A stretch of 64,000 nucleotides of DNA. Origin: Chryseolinea sp. H1M3-3 (lineage in GTDB: Bacteria; Bacteroidota; Bacteroidia; Cytophagales; Cyclobacteriaceae). The first letter of the stretch is position 1. Every line of letters begins with the position of its first letter. The position numbers and the translations under genes are program-made. The DNA lies in assembly GCF_029360725.1 (NCBI RefSeq), contig NZ_JARKMY010000014.1, forward strand, positions 62,001 to 126,000, written 5' to 3'. Positions 53,412-63,229 of this stretch are shown here, in pieces. The notes below the pieces were generated by a model. That model was not told the origin of the DNA. It was given only the letters and a program-made list of their open reading frames with translations, and made no database searches.

Positions 53412-56063
53412 ATGCTTCAAAGAATTTGCTTTTATTTAATCCTCTGCGGCAGCTTCACCCAAGTCTTTGGCCAGCAATCCGTTGATATTTACTATAAAGA
53501 ATCGTCTGAAGTAGCATTTGCCGTTGTTAAAATAAGCGCAAGTTTAAAGCAACAGGGATACGAAGTAAAAACCAATCTCAAAGCAAGCCAGCGCGCAAAA
53601 GGAAAAGGAATTAACATTATCTTCAATAAGATTGGTGACACGGGGTGGACGAAATCCATTACTCATGTGTCACCATCTGTGACTTCCACCATTGAGCCAG
53701 AAGGCTTTAACATTCAGCAGAACATAAACGAAGGAGTATCCAACATCTTTGTTAGCGCACAAGATCAGGCCGGCTTGATGTATGGGGGCCTTGAGTTAGC
53801 AGAACTGATAAAATTTAAAGGAATACCATCAATCACCAATATTCATCAAAATCCCTACATGAAAAAGCGTGGTGTAAAGATGAATATCCCCCTGGATGTC
53901 CGGACGCCTAGCTACACCGATATGTCTGACGCTGCCCAACAAAACATTCCTGAAATGTGGAGCATGGAATTCTGGAAAGAATATATGGATAGTTTGGCTA
54001 GCTACCGATATAACTTCGTTTCATTGTGGAGCCTGCATCCCTTTCCATCACTCATAAAGGTGCCCGAGTATCCAGATGTAGCATTAGATGATGTACATCG
54101 TTCAAAGGCAAAATTCCAGGAGTACTATTCTACCCGCGCAACGGGATTCGACGCTCCGGAAATCATAAACAACTATGAGATTGTTAAAAAAATATCAATC
54201 GATGAAAAAATCAAATTCTGGCAGGCTGTGATGCAATATGGAAAAGAGCGGAACATACAGTTTTACATCGTTACCTGGAATATTTATACCTGTGGTACCA
54301 ATGGAAAATATGGCATTACCGACGATATCAAAAACGACGTTACAAAAGACTATTTCAGGAAAAGTATCAAACAGTTATTCTTAACCTATCCTTTGCTGGC
54401 AGGCATTGGTTTAACCACGGGTGAAAATATGCCCGGTGCCGATTTCCAAGCGAAGGAAGACTGGTCATTTGATACCTATGCGCAAGGGGTTATCGACGTA
54501 ACAAAAATTCAACCCGAACGCAAAATCACACTGATCCATCGGCAGCACGAGGCAGGTGCACTCGACATCGTTAAAAAATTCAGTCCCCTCATCGAAAACA
54601 AAAATATCAATTTCGTTTTCAGTTTTAAGTATGCCCAGGCCCATGTGTATAGTTCCACAAAACAAATTCACCATCATGAATTCGTAAAACAGATCCAGGA
54701 AACTGAAAAATTCAAAACCTTATGGACGCTGCGCAACGACGACGTATATTACTTCCGTTGGGGGTCACCAGACTTTGTAAGGGATTTCATCACGAATATT
54801 CCGATGGACGTTACTGAAGGATATTACTATGGATCCGATCAATACGTTTGGGGGCGTGAGTTTCTGGATAAATACCCGGATACAAAAAGACCGATTGAAA
54901 TTGCAAAACATTGGTATCAGTGGATGCTTTGGGGTAGACTTGGATATAATCCGACAATCAACAACAGCTTGTTTATAAATTATCTTGAGCAGAAATATCC
55001 TGAAACAGAAGCGAAAAAACTTTTTGAAGCTTGGCATTCCGCATCCATGATCTATCCGCTTACCACAGGGTTTCACTACGGGGCACTTGACTTTCAATGG
55101 TACATCGAGGCCAGTAAGTCAAGACCAGAACCCGCACAAACGGCCTCCGGCTTTCATGACGTCAACCGCTTCATTACCCTGCCGCCCTATAAAGCAACGG
55201 ACTTTCTTTCAATTCCGGATTATGTTCAAATGAAATCTGCTAATACCTCATTTACAGGTACAACACCTTTTGAAGTCGCAGAAAATATAAATCACTCAGC
55301 CAACGATGCATTGAGATTTGCAACGCGAGTTTCCCCGCATGACAACGACGAATTGTTTAAGACAATTGAAGACATAAAAGCGATGGCGTATCTGGGAAAA
55401 TATTACGCTCATAAAATAAATGCAGCTACTTATCTTGCTTTGTTTAGGAAAAATGAAGGCAACAATCATCATGTGGAAATGATCGATGAATTAAACAACG
55501 CTGCATTGTATTGGCGCTACTATTCGTCGACTGCTCTAGCAAGGTATAAAAATCCTCTATGGACAAATCGTGTCGGCCATGTCGATTGGCGCGACATATA
55601 CAGGTACGTGATTAAAGATATCCTCGATCAACAGGGTGAAGTTCATTTACCGAATATGGAAACAACGCCTGGCGGAACAATCCTTGAAGCAGAGGCAGCC
55701 ATCCTTGAAAATGCTAAGGTGTCTTCAGAAACGCCAGGTTTTACCGGCGAGGGATATGTATTTAGCTCGGATTCTGCTAACAAAATTACCTTAAGCTATA
55801 TTGCTCCCACAACTGGAAAATATATTATCGAATTCCGTTACGCATGGAAACCTACTGTTGATATTAGCAAAAATTCATTTGCTACGATAACAGTAAACAC
55901 GAATAATGGCCCCTCCAATGACATTACCTTCTGGCCAAGTGGAACTGCCCAAAATTGGGTTTGGGACCAAATTGAAGTCAGCTTCACCAAAGGTGAGCAA
56001 AGACTATCGTTTACCCTACCAGAAGAAGTTCAGTTAGATCATGTTAATGTGTATAGGCGGTAG
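53412..56063 (+). CDS. Large secreted glycoside-hydrolase-like protein
   Basis: An 883-residue exported protein (signal about 1-20, FGQQ). Residues 21-140 resemble the GH20b/GH67 N-terminal domain (NIFVSAQDQAGLMYGGLELA). A TIM-barrel-like region (about 150-560) includes MKKRGVKMNIPLDVRTPSYT, YRYNFVSLWSLHPFPSL, FYIVTWNIYTCGT, GIGLTTGENMPGADF and TEGYYYGSDQYVWGREF, with many acidic residues at strand ends. A C-terminal CBM6/35-like beta-sandwich (about 755-883) starts ILEAEAAILENA. It may be an alpha-glucuronidase-like (GH67-related) enzyme, which I cannot confirm by eye. It is 83 nt downstream of budA. Confidence 0.75.
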   Translation: MLQRICFYLILCGSFTQVFGQQSVDIYYKESSEVAFAVVKISASLKQQGYEVKTNLKASQRAKGKGINIIFNKIGDTGWTKSITHVSPSVTSTIEPEGFNIQQNINEGVSNIFVSAQDQAGLMYGGLELAELIKFKGIPSITNIHQNPYMKKRGVKMNIPLDVRTPSYTDMSDAAQQNIPEMWSMEFWKEYMDSLASYRYNFVSLWSLHPFPSLIKVPEYPDVALDDVHRSKAKFQEYYSTRATGFDAPEIINNYEIVKKISIDEKIKFWQAVMQYGKERNIQFYIVTWNIYTCGTNGKYGITDDIKNDVTKDYFRKSIKQLFLTYPLLAGIGLTTGENMPGADFQAKEDWSFDTYAQGVIDVTKIQPERKITLIHRQHEAGALDIVKKFSPLIENKNINFVFSFKYAQAHVYSSTKQIHHHEFVKQIQETEKFKTLWTLRNDDVYYFRWGSPDFVRDFITNIPMDVTEGYYYGSDQYVWGREFLDKYPDTKRPIEIAKHWYQWMLWGRLGYNPTINNSLFINYLEQKYPETEAKKLFEAWHSASMIYPLTTGFHYGALDFQWYIEASKSRPEPAQTASGFHDVNRFITLPPYKATDFLSIPDYVQMKSANTSFTGTTPFEVAENINHSANDALRFATRVSPHDNDELFKTIEDIKAMAYLGKYYAHKINAATYLALFRKNEGNNHHVEMIDELNNAALYWRYYSSTALARYKNPLWTNRVGHVDWRDIYRYVIKDILDQQGEVHLPNMETTPGGTILEAEAAILENAKVSSETPGFTGEGYVFSSDSANKITLSYIAPTTGKYIIEFRYAWKPTVDISKNSFATITVNTNNGPSNDITFWPSGTAQNWVWDQIEVSFTKGEQRLSFTLPEEVQLDHVNVYRR

Positions 56064-56088
56064 GTGGTAATGGTAGCATAAAACAATT

Positions 56089-58557
56089 TCACTCATACTT
56101 AATTGCTTTGATTGGATCGGCCACCGAAGCCTTAAAGGTTTCATAGCTAACCGTCAATAGTGTAATGATCATCAGCGCAGCAATACAAAATACAAATATC
56201 ATGGCGCTCAACGGTATCCGATAAGCAAAGCCGCTTAGCCATTGATCTGACAGGTACCACGATAAAGGTATGGCAACAGCGCTGGCAATTAAAAATAAAA
56301 CTATAAAGTTCTTTAGAAACATTTTCACTATTTGGCTGGACGACGCCCCCATCACTTTACGGATACCAACCTCCTTTGTTTTTTGTTCTGCTGTGTAAGA
56401 AGCAAGACCATATAGACCAAGTATGGTTATTGCTAATGCCAGCACAGCAAAACTTTTCGCCATGCCTGAAATTCTGCGCTCCGTTTCATACATCCTGTTG
56501 AACTCGTCTCTTAGAAACCAATAATCAAACCCAACTCCAGGTATAACTTCTTTCCATGTTTTTTCCAGGAAGGCGATCTTTTCGGCAATCTTTCCTGCAG
56601 GTAGTTGAACGTAAACAATTTTATCGATCTGATGCGGCCGGGGATTAAGAACCAAGGGTTCAATTGTATAGTGCGCCGATCGGAAGGGAAAATCTTTTAT
56701 TACCCCGATAACATTTCCATGTCGTCGAGATTGAACATGTTCAGCAGAAAGCCCTATCACGTCCTCTGGTGTTTTATTCAGCGCTTTAACGGCTGCTTCA
56801 TTCATCAGAAATGCGGATGAATCGGCGGTATTATTAGGATCAAAATTTCTTCCCGCGATAAATTCAAGATCATAGGTCGCAGGAAAATCAAAATCTACGT
56901 TAAGTTGATTCCATTGGTATTCCTGATCACTGACATCTGCAAATCTATATACAGCGCCTGTCGGACCAAAAAAATCAAGCCGAGGCAAGTGATTTCCAAT
57001 AGTAACATGTTCAATATCCGGGTCCGACAAAACAGCGTTCTTAAATGGCTGATACTTTTCCGGAGGAGCGCTTCCGCCATATCGGATTGATAAAATTTGA
57101 TCTCCTTTTTCATTGAGCTTCGACTCCTGCATTAAATTCATTTGCTTTAGAATTACAACGGTAGCGATCACCAGAATCATCGCTACACTGAATTGAAGGG
57201 TAACCAGTGACGTACGGAACAGGTCTGCACCCTTTCCCTTGGTAAGCTTACCCTTCAAAACTTCGGCTGGCTTGAAAGCCGAAAGAAAAAAAGCGGGATA
57301 GCTGCCGCCTACAATGGTGACAAACACAACGGTGAGACTGATGATCAAAATTATTTGAGGATTGAACAGATCCAGTATTCCAAATGACTTGTTTGAAAGT
57401 GTGTTAAACGCGGGAAGTAAAACTACTACCAAGACCATGGCGACAACCAGCGATAAAAGCGTGACCAATCCGGATTCTTGAATGAATTGAAACGCTAATT
57501 CCGAGCGCATGCCGCCGAGTGACTTTCGCATGCCGACCTCCTTCGCGCGTTTAGATGAACGGGCTGTAGCGAGGTTCATATAATTTATGCAAGCGATAAC
57601 CAATATTAGAATTGCAACACCACTGAAAATTGCAAGGTAAGTTTTATCTCCTCTGGTGTTGGCTTCCCAACTCATGCGTGAATCAAAATGAATATCTTTC
57701 ATATTGACAACATCAAATCCCAGTTTACCCCCCTGTGCCTGAAATGCCGAATCAGTCTTAAACGTTTCTTCCGTCAGCCTGGCCAACTCAGTTCTTAAAT
57801 TTTTGGTGTCCGATCCTGGTGTTAATTTCACGTAAGTGTAAAAGAAACCACTGTTAAAGCTCATGCTGTTGTAATACTGCTCAAAACCATTTGCCTGCTG
57901 CTGATCAAAAATCATTTTTACAGACAGGCTATTGATGATGTATTTTGGCTTGAAGTGAGAGTTTGATGGATAGTTTTTGTATACGCCCGTTACCACGAGT
58001 TCAATCTCTTGACCATTCCCCAGGAAAGGGTGCTTCATAGTAATGGGCTGATTCAACGCTTCCTGATTACCAAAAAGGGTTTTCGCACCTTCCTCGCTCA
58101 GCAATATGCTATTGGATAATTCTAACGCTTTTTTCGGGTTACCATTGATCAATGGAATATTCAGTACTTCTCCAAAGCCATTGCTAACCCACCGGATTTC
58201 TTCCGTTAAAATAATTTTATCTGTTGGCTTGTGATGCAAAGTAGTAGGATAACCAAACCAATCTTCTTTGGCAACCGATTCAACCTCGGGCAAAGTTTGC
58301 TTCAGACGATTCGCCCAGCCACCAGGTACCAATGGAAAATAATCAATTCGTCCTTCCCGGTTATGAATGCTTACAGCCAATGCATAAATGTCCTCGTAAC
58401 CAGGATGGTTAGTGTTGTAGCTCAACTCATCTTCTACGTATAGAAAAATGCATATGGCACTGGCAAGCCCAACCGCCAAGCCAAAAACATTGATAAATGT
58501 ATACGACTTTTGTTTTAGAAAATTTCTGAAGGCGATAACAAAGTAATTGCGTAACAT
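56089..58557 (-). CDS. FtsX/MacB-type ABC transporter permease
   Basis: An 822-residue permease with four or more cytoplasm-adjacent helices: N-terminal helix (NVFGLAVGLASAICIFLYV), a large MacB_PCD periplasmic domain (about 45-270), three core helices (about 285-440), a second periplasmic domain and the C-terminal three helices. The characteristic RAKEVGMRKSLGG and TKEVGIRKVMGAS FtsX motifs are both present, showing an internal duplication of the permease half. Bacteroidota carry many such genes, usually for efflux or lipoprotein handling. No ATPase gene is adjacent. Confidence 0.9.
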   Translation of the reverse strand: MLRNYFVIAFRNFLKQKSYTFINVFGLAVGLASAICIFLYVEDELSYNTNHPGYEDIYALAVSIHNREGRIDYFPLVPGGWANRLKQTLPEVESVAKEDWFGYPTTLHHKPTDKIILTEEIRWVSNGFGEVLNIPLINGNPKKALELSNSILLSEEGAKTLFGNQEALNQPITMKHPFLGNGQEIELVVTGVYKNYPSNSHFKPKYIINSLSVKMIFDQQQANGFEQYYNSMSFNSGFFYTYVKLTPGSDTKNLRTELARLTEETFKTDSAFQAQGGKLGFDVVNMKDIHFDSRMSWEANTRGDKTYLAIFSGVAILILVIACINYMNLATARSSKRAKEVGMRKSLGGMRSELAFQFIQESGLVTLLSLVVAMVLVVVLLPAFNTLSNKSFGILDLFNPQIILIISLTVVFVTIVGGSYPAFFLSAFKPAEVLKGKLTKGKGADLFRTSLVTLQFSVAMILVIATVVILKQMNLMQESKLNEKGDQILSIRYGGSAPPEKYQPFKNAVLSDPDIEHVTIGNHLPRLDFFGPTGAVYRFADVSDQEYQWNQLNVDFDFPATYDLEFIAGRNFDPNNTADSSAFLMNEAAVKALNKTPEDVIGLSAEHVQSRRHGNVIGVIKDFPFRSAHYTIEPLVLNPRPHQIDKIVYVQLPAGKIAEKIAFLEKTWKEVIPGVGFDYWFLRDEFNRMYETERRISGMAKSFAVLALAITILGLYGLASYTAEQKTKEVGIRKVMGASSSQIVKMFLKNFIVLFLIASAVAIPLSWYLSDQWLSGFAYRIPLSAMIFVFCIAALMIITLLTVSYETFKASVADPIKAIKYE

Positions 58558-58696
58558 ATAATGACGTTATGTTCCTGAAATTAACGAACGATTTACAGTT
58601 TCGATACCTTACTGAATGGATTTCAATAAAAATACCACAAGGTGGTGGATCAAAAAGCACTTACCTCACGAATTGTAAGTTCGGATTTTCCTTTTA

Positions 58697-61600
58697 TCAG
58701 ATATCTATTCCCGACTCAATTTTCGTCATGTACTCTGATGGACTTAAACCAAATTGTTTTTTGAAACAAGTTCGAAAGTATTGCAAATCATTGAAGCCAA
58801 CATTATAAGTTACTTCGGCGACTGTCAATTTTTGTTGCTTCAGTAATTGAGCGGCGCGTTTCAAGCGGATGGTTCGTATAAACTCGACCGCGGTTTGACC
58901 AGTGAGTGCCTTTATCTTACGATATACTGCCAGGGAATCCATTTCAAGTTCTTTTCCCAGACTCTCTACTCTGAAATTTGAATCAGCAATATTTTTTTCA
59001 ATGATCAACAGTACGTTCTTTAAAAATTTTTCGTCCAGAGAAGTTATACTGATCTCCTTAGGTTCCAGTATCAACTTTTTGCTTTCGGTAAATCTTGCCC
59101 TCAATATTTCACGGGATCGGATTAAATTTTTTGCCCGAACCTTCAACTCATATGAGTTAAATGGTTTTGATAAATATTCATCAGCTCCTGTTTCAAGTCC
59201 TTCGATTTTGCTTTCTAAATCCGCCTTTGCAGTCAATAATAAGATAGGAATATGCGAAGTGTAAATATTATTCTTCAATGTCCGGCATAACGTTATTCCG
59301 TCCATGCCTGGCATCATGACATCTGAAATAATCAAGTCGGGAATCATTTCCATTCCTTTCTTAACGCCATCATTGCCATCTGCTGATTCAAATATCTGAA
59401 AGCATTCTTCCAGGCTTTGTCTGATGTACGTGCGCATATCCGTATTGTCTTCCACTATGAGGATGCGCGGCAAATCATTGTGTCCTTCATTTTCCGTTGT
59501 CATTTCCAATGAGGGTGCCGGCCCCAAAGCATAGATGTTATCAAACCCAATAATAGTTTTATTGCCGGCAACAATTGGCCCATCACTTTCATCAATTTCT
59601 GCCGCGGTCAAATGATCTTTGCCCAATAAAAACAATACTTTAAAGGAAGATCCTTTTCCTTCAATGCTTTCAACACGTATTTCGCCCTTGTGCAATTCCA
59701 CTAACTCTTTTGTCAGCGACAATCCAATACCCGAGCCCTCCGAGTTGCTATGGTGAGCAACCTGATAGAAGTGATCAAAGATTGAACTGATGTACTCTTG
59801 AGGAATTCCAGCGCCACTGTCTGTTACTGCAATTTCTATCTTCTTATTAAAATCTTTGTCTTTCGATTTTTCTGGCAAAGCAATAACTCTTACCGATAAC
59901 TTTATTTCACCTTCGGGTGTAAACTTAAATGCATTTGATAAAAGGTTGGTGATGATCTTTTCAAACTTATCGGGATCAAAATAAACCAGCACTGGCTCAA
60001 CGGGAAATTCGAAAATAAATTTAATCTTCATCCGCTGCGCGTAGGAATCAAATGCCGCGACAATTGGTTTCAGAAATTGAACGACATCCAGACAGGAAGT
60101 TTTCAACTTCATGCTTCCTGCTCCCAGTTTGGAAAGGTCCAGGAGCTGGTTGATAAGCCTCAGCAGGCGTTCTCCGTTCCGAATAACCATTTGATATTGT
60201 TTCCGGATATCGCCTTTAAAGTTTCCTGCAGCCATATCTCTTATCGGACTAAGAATCAACGTGAGGGGTGTACGAAACTCGTGCGAGATGTTTGCAAAGA
60301 AATATGATTTCAGTTTATCCATTTCCTGCATTTTTGTTAATTCAAGGTGTTCTACCTTAAGATCATTCTTGAGACGTTCACGGTTGATGAGGTTTTGTCG
60401 GTACCATAAAAACAAAGCTATAACCGCCATAACATAAACTGTGTATGCCCACCAAGTCTTCCACCACGGTGGATTAACAATAATTCGCAAGGTGGTTCCT
60501 TTGTCATTCCAAACACCATCGTTGTTCGTGGCTTTTACACGGAATGTATACGACCCAGGCGGCACTTTTGCATAGCTAGCCTTACGTTGAGGACCTGCAT
60601 CGTGCCAGTTCTTGTCATACCCCTCCAGATAATATGAGTACCTGTTTTTGAATGCTTGCGAATAATTTAAGGCGGCAAATTCAAATGTGAATTCGTTTTG
60701 TGTGTAGGGCAAGATGATTTCTTCCGTTTCGGTAATGTTCGACTCTAAAGGCGAATCAGCCAAGCCGGGTTTTATAAGATCATTGTAAATCCAGAAGTTA
60801 GTTATATAAACCGGAGGAATATTGGGATTGTCGGTAATCTCATTGGGATAAAAAGAATTGAACCCGTTAACGCCACCAAAGAAAAACTCGCCCGACTTAC
60901 TTTTCAAAAACGATCCGCGAATAAATTCCTGCGCTTGTAAGCCGTCGGCCGTATTATAATTTTCGACGTGAGTGTTTACTGGGTCAAACTTGCTTATACC
61001 TTGATTGGTGCTCACCCAAAAATTTCCATCACCATCTTCAATTATTCCATACACTACATTGTCTGCCAATCCGTCCTCTTTCCTAAATGCTTTAAATGTT
61101 TTTGTCTGATAATCGAATTTGTTCAATCCTGCCCAGGTTCCAATCCATAGATTGTGCCGGCTGTCTTCGTAGATAGCGTTGATCAAATTGCTACTGAGGC
61201 TTGTCGGGTCTTTGGGATTATAGCGGTAACTGGTGAAGATAGGTTGGTCCCTTTCATCTTTTTCCATGTGTATTAGTCCGCCACCCTCTGTGCCTATCCA
61301 CATATTCTTTTTACTGTCTTCAAACATGGTAAACACCCTGTTGTGACCGATAGCCCTTGGGTTGCTCACGTCGCGTTTGAAATGAATAAATGAGTCTGTT
61401 GTCCTGTCATACAAATCCAACCCTTCGTAAAATGCGCTCACCCACAATTTTCCAGCACTATCTTCAAAAATTGAAAACACATAATTCGATCCAATACTTT
61501 TAGGATCATTAGGATCATTATAATAGCGATGGAAGATGCCGGTCTTTTTATCCAACCTGTTCAATCCGCCCTCCCAGGTTCCAACCCACAGATCGCCATA

Positions 61601-62914
61601 GCTATCAAGTTCAAGTGAAATTACAGAGTTACTACTTAAACTTTTAGAATCGCTGGGATCATGGACATAGTGTGTGTATTTATTTGTTTTCCTGTCCAGG
61701 TAATTGAGTCCGCCGCCGTCTGTCCCTATCCACAAATTTCCTTCGTTGTCCTCGACGAAACAGAGTACGTCATTGTTTGCAAGTTTATGATTGCCGGAAG
61801 GCGGAAGTATATGATGTACGAATTTTGTATGATACTTGTCCCATTTGTTGATACCGCGGTTTCTTGCCCCGATCCAAATGGTGCCCATTTTATCTTTATA
61901 AACCGACCATATTGAATTGCTGCCAATGCTTGTTGGATCAAGGGGATTTGGCCAAAAATTAGAAAACGTCTCAGTTTTTTTATCGTAAATGGTTAATGCG
62001 CCATTCTCCATTCCTATCCAGAGTCTTCCTAGGTTATCTTCCGCAATGCTCAATACAATGTTATGAATGAGCCCTGTAGGGTCTTTTATGTTTGGTTTAT
62101 ACCTTTTGAAACTATAGCCATTTTCGTTTTCTACAATAAGATTCAATCCTTCGCGTGTACCCACCCAGGTATTTCCTTCAGAATCCTTTAATGAAGAATA
62201 TAAATAGTTGCTGCTGATTGTCGATTCATTTTGCGGGTCATGCCGATGGTGGATGAACTTATTTTGCTTACGATCGAAAAGATCGAGGCCACCGCCATAA
62301 GTTCCTACCCATAAGTTTGATTTTGCGTCTTCGAAAATCACCCGGACATGGTTGTTGCTAAGGCTGAAATTATTGTAAGGGTCTTTTTTAAAATGTTTGA
62401 ATTTCGTCGATCCTGGTTCTAATAGATCCAGCCCTTCCTTCTCGGTGCCGATCCACAAATTATTTTTGCTATCACGGTACAGGTCCGATATCCAGTTATC
62501 ACTGAGCGTGTTTGGGTCGCCGGCTTTCGGCTGATACCGAATAAAAATATCCCTTTTTCGATCGTATAAATTCAGACCTGCATCCACCGTTCCTACCCAA
62601 AGGTTTCCCAAGCTGTCCTCAACCAACGAGTTTATAAAGTTCCCACTCAAGCTTGTGGTATCATCGTATACAAATTCATAGATCTTAAATTCCACACCAT
62701 CATACCGATTCAATCCATTCCGCGTCCCAAACCACATAAAACCTTTTTGATCCTGAAGTATACAGGTGACTGATTTTTCGGAAAGACCTTCAGAGAGCTG
62801 TTCGAACTTGATATTGCTAATGGTGTTGGAATACTGGCCAAACGAATTGAAATGGGTACAGAAAATTAACCCTGATACCACGCATATTAATGTGGATAAC
62901 CTAAATAAAATCAT
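58697..62914 (-). CDS. Hybrid two-component system regulator
   Basis: A 1405-residue one-protein sensor-regulator. The start at 62914 gives a signal peptide (MILFRLSTLICVV...); an ATG at 62962 would put 16 charged residues before it. The periplasmic part has 14 Reg_prop repeats (NLWIGT-type), enough for two seven-bladed propellers, and a Y_Y_Y domain. Then come a transmembrane helix (about 825), HisKA with FFANISHEFRTPLTL (phospho-His about 877), HATPase, a receiver with phospho-Asp in DLIISDVMMPGMDG (about 1196) and a C-terminal AraC HTH. Such proteins detect oligosaccharides and switch on polysaccharide utilisation loci. Confidence 0.95.
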   Translation of the reverse strand: MILFRLSTLICVVSGLIFCTHFNSFGQYSNTISNIKFEQLSEGLSEKSVTCILQDQKGFMWFGTRNGLNRYDGVEFKIYEFVYDDTTSLSGNFINSLVEDSLGNLWVGTVDAGLNLYDRKRDIFIRYQPKAGDPNTLSDNWISDLYRDSKNNLWIGTEKEGLDLLEPGSTKFKHFKKDPYNNFSLSNNHVRVIFEDAKSNLWVGTYGGGLDLFDRKQNKFIHHRHDPQNESTISSNYLYSSLKDSEGNTWVGTREGLNLIVENENGYSFKRYKPNIKDPTGLIHNIVLSIAEDNLGRLWIGMENGALTIYDKKTETFSNFWPNPLDPTSIGSNSIWSVYKDKMGTIWIGARNRGINKWDKYHTKFVHHILPPSGNHKLANNDVLCFVEDNEGNLWIGTDGGGLNYLDRKTNKYTHYVHDPSDSKSLSSNSVISLELDSYGDLWVGTWEGGLNRLDKKTGIFHRYYNDPNDPKSIGSNYVFSIFEDSAGKLWVSAFYEGLDLYDRTTDSFIHFKRDVSNPRAIGHNRVFTMFEDSKKNMWIGTEGGGLIHMEKDERDQPIFTSYRYNPKDPTSLSSNLINAIYEDSRHNLWIGTWAGLNKFDYQTKTFKAFRKEDGLADNVVYGIIEDGDGNFWVSTNQGISKFDPVNTHVENYNTADGLQAQEFIRGSFLKSKSGEFFFGGVNGFNSFYPNEITDNPNIPPVYITNFWIYNDLIKPGLADSPLESNITETEEIILPYTQNEFTFEFAALNYSQAFKNRYSYYLEGYDKNWHDAGPQRKASYAKVPPGSYTFRVKATNNDGVWNDKGTTLRIIVNPPWWKTWWAYTVYVMAVIALFLWYRQNLINRERLKNDLKVEHLELTKMQEMDKLKSYFFANISHEFRTPLTLILSPIRDMAAGNFKGDIRKQYQMVIRNGERLLRLINQLLDLSKLGAGSMKLKTSCLDVVQFLKPIVAAFDSYAQRMKIKFIFEFPVEPVLVYFDPDKFEKIITNLLSNAFKFTPEGEIKLSVRVIALPEKSKDKDFNKKIEIAVTDSGAGIPQEYISSIFDHFYQVAHHSNSEGSGIGLSLTKELVELHKGEIRVESIEGKGSSFKVLFLLGKDHLTAAEIDESDGPIVAGNKTIIGFDNIYALGPAPSLEMTTENEGHNDLPRILIVEDNTDMRTYIRQSLEECFQIFESADGNDGVKKGMEMIPDLIISDVMMPGMDGITLCRTLKNNIYTSHIPILLLTAKADLESKIEGLETGADEYLSKPFNSYELKVRAKNLIRSREILRARFTESKKLILEPKEISITSLDEKFLKNVLLIIEKNIADSNFRVESLGKELEMDSLAVYRKIKALTGQTAVEFIRTIRLKRAAQLLKQQKLTVAEVTYNVGFNDLQYFRTCFKKQFGLSPSEYMTKIESGIDI

Positions 62915-62962
62915 ATGACAGTCACGGTTGCGCACGCCCAATATTCGTTGCCTTTCGCACAT

Positions 62963-63229
62963 TTGCTTCTTATAAAATAATAAGAAAATAATGGTCTAAG
63001 CTATCGATTGGTGGAAAATTCCCGTGAATTTTATGCAGGTGGTCATAAAAAGAAAAAAGACTTTAAAGGCAACTAAAAAAGCACAGTTGCATGAGACCTT
63101 GAGGCTGTTTGATTCTGAAAAGTCTATTCATAATAAAAGCAATAGGCCGAAGCCTATTGCTACTTACTCATCACAAAACCCAATTAACGTGATGAAAGAC
63201 CTGTAACTCTTTAGGGTTTTAAATGCAAT
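62963..63229. other. Intergenic region between hybrid regulator and TolB-like gene
   Basis: About 270 bases without a supported gene. The stem-loop at 63134-63161 is the terminator of the TolB-like gene. No clear promoter consensus for the hybrid regulator was seen. Confidence 0.5.
63134..63161 (-). terminator. Intrinsic terminator with UUCG loop
   Basis: On the minus strand, AGCAATAGGC and GCCTATTGCT pair perfectly (10 bp) around a TTCG tetraloop and are followed by TTTTATTA. The hairpin lies about 70 nt after the stop of the TolB-like gene, as expected for its terminator. Confidence 0.85.

Noticed and set aside
62915-62962. Upstream ATG for the hybrid two-component regulator
   Set aside because: It puts 16 charged residues before a typical signal peptide.
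63024-63206. Plus-strand reading frame of 60 codons between the hybrid regulator and TolB-like gene
   Set aside because: It covers the UUCG terminator hairpin of the minus strand and has no protein-like pattern.
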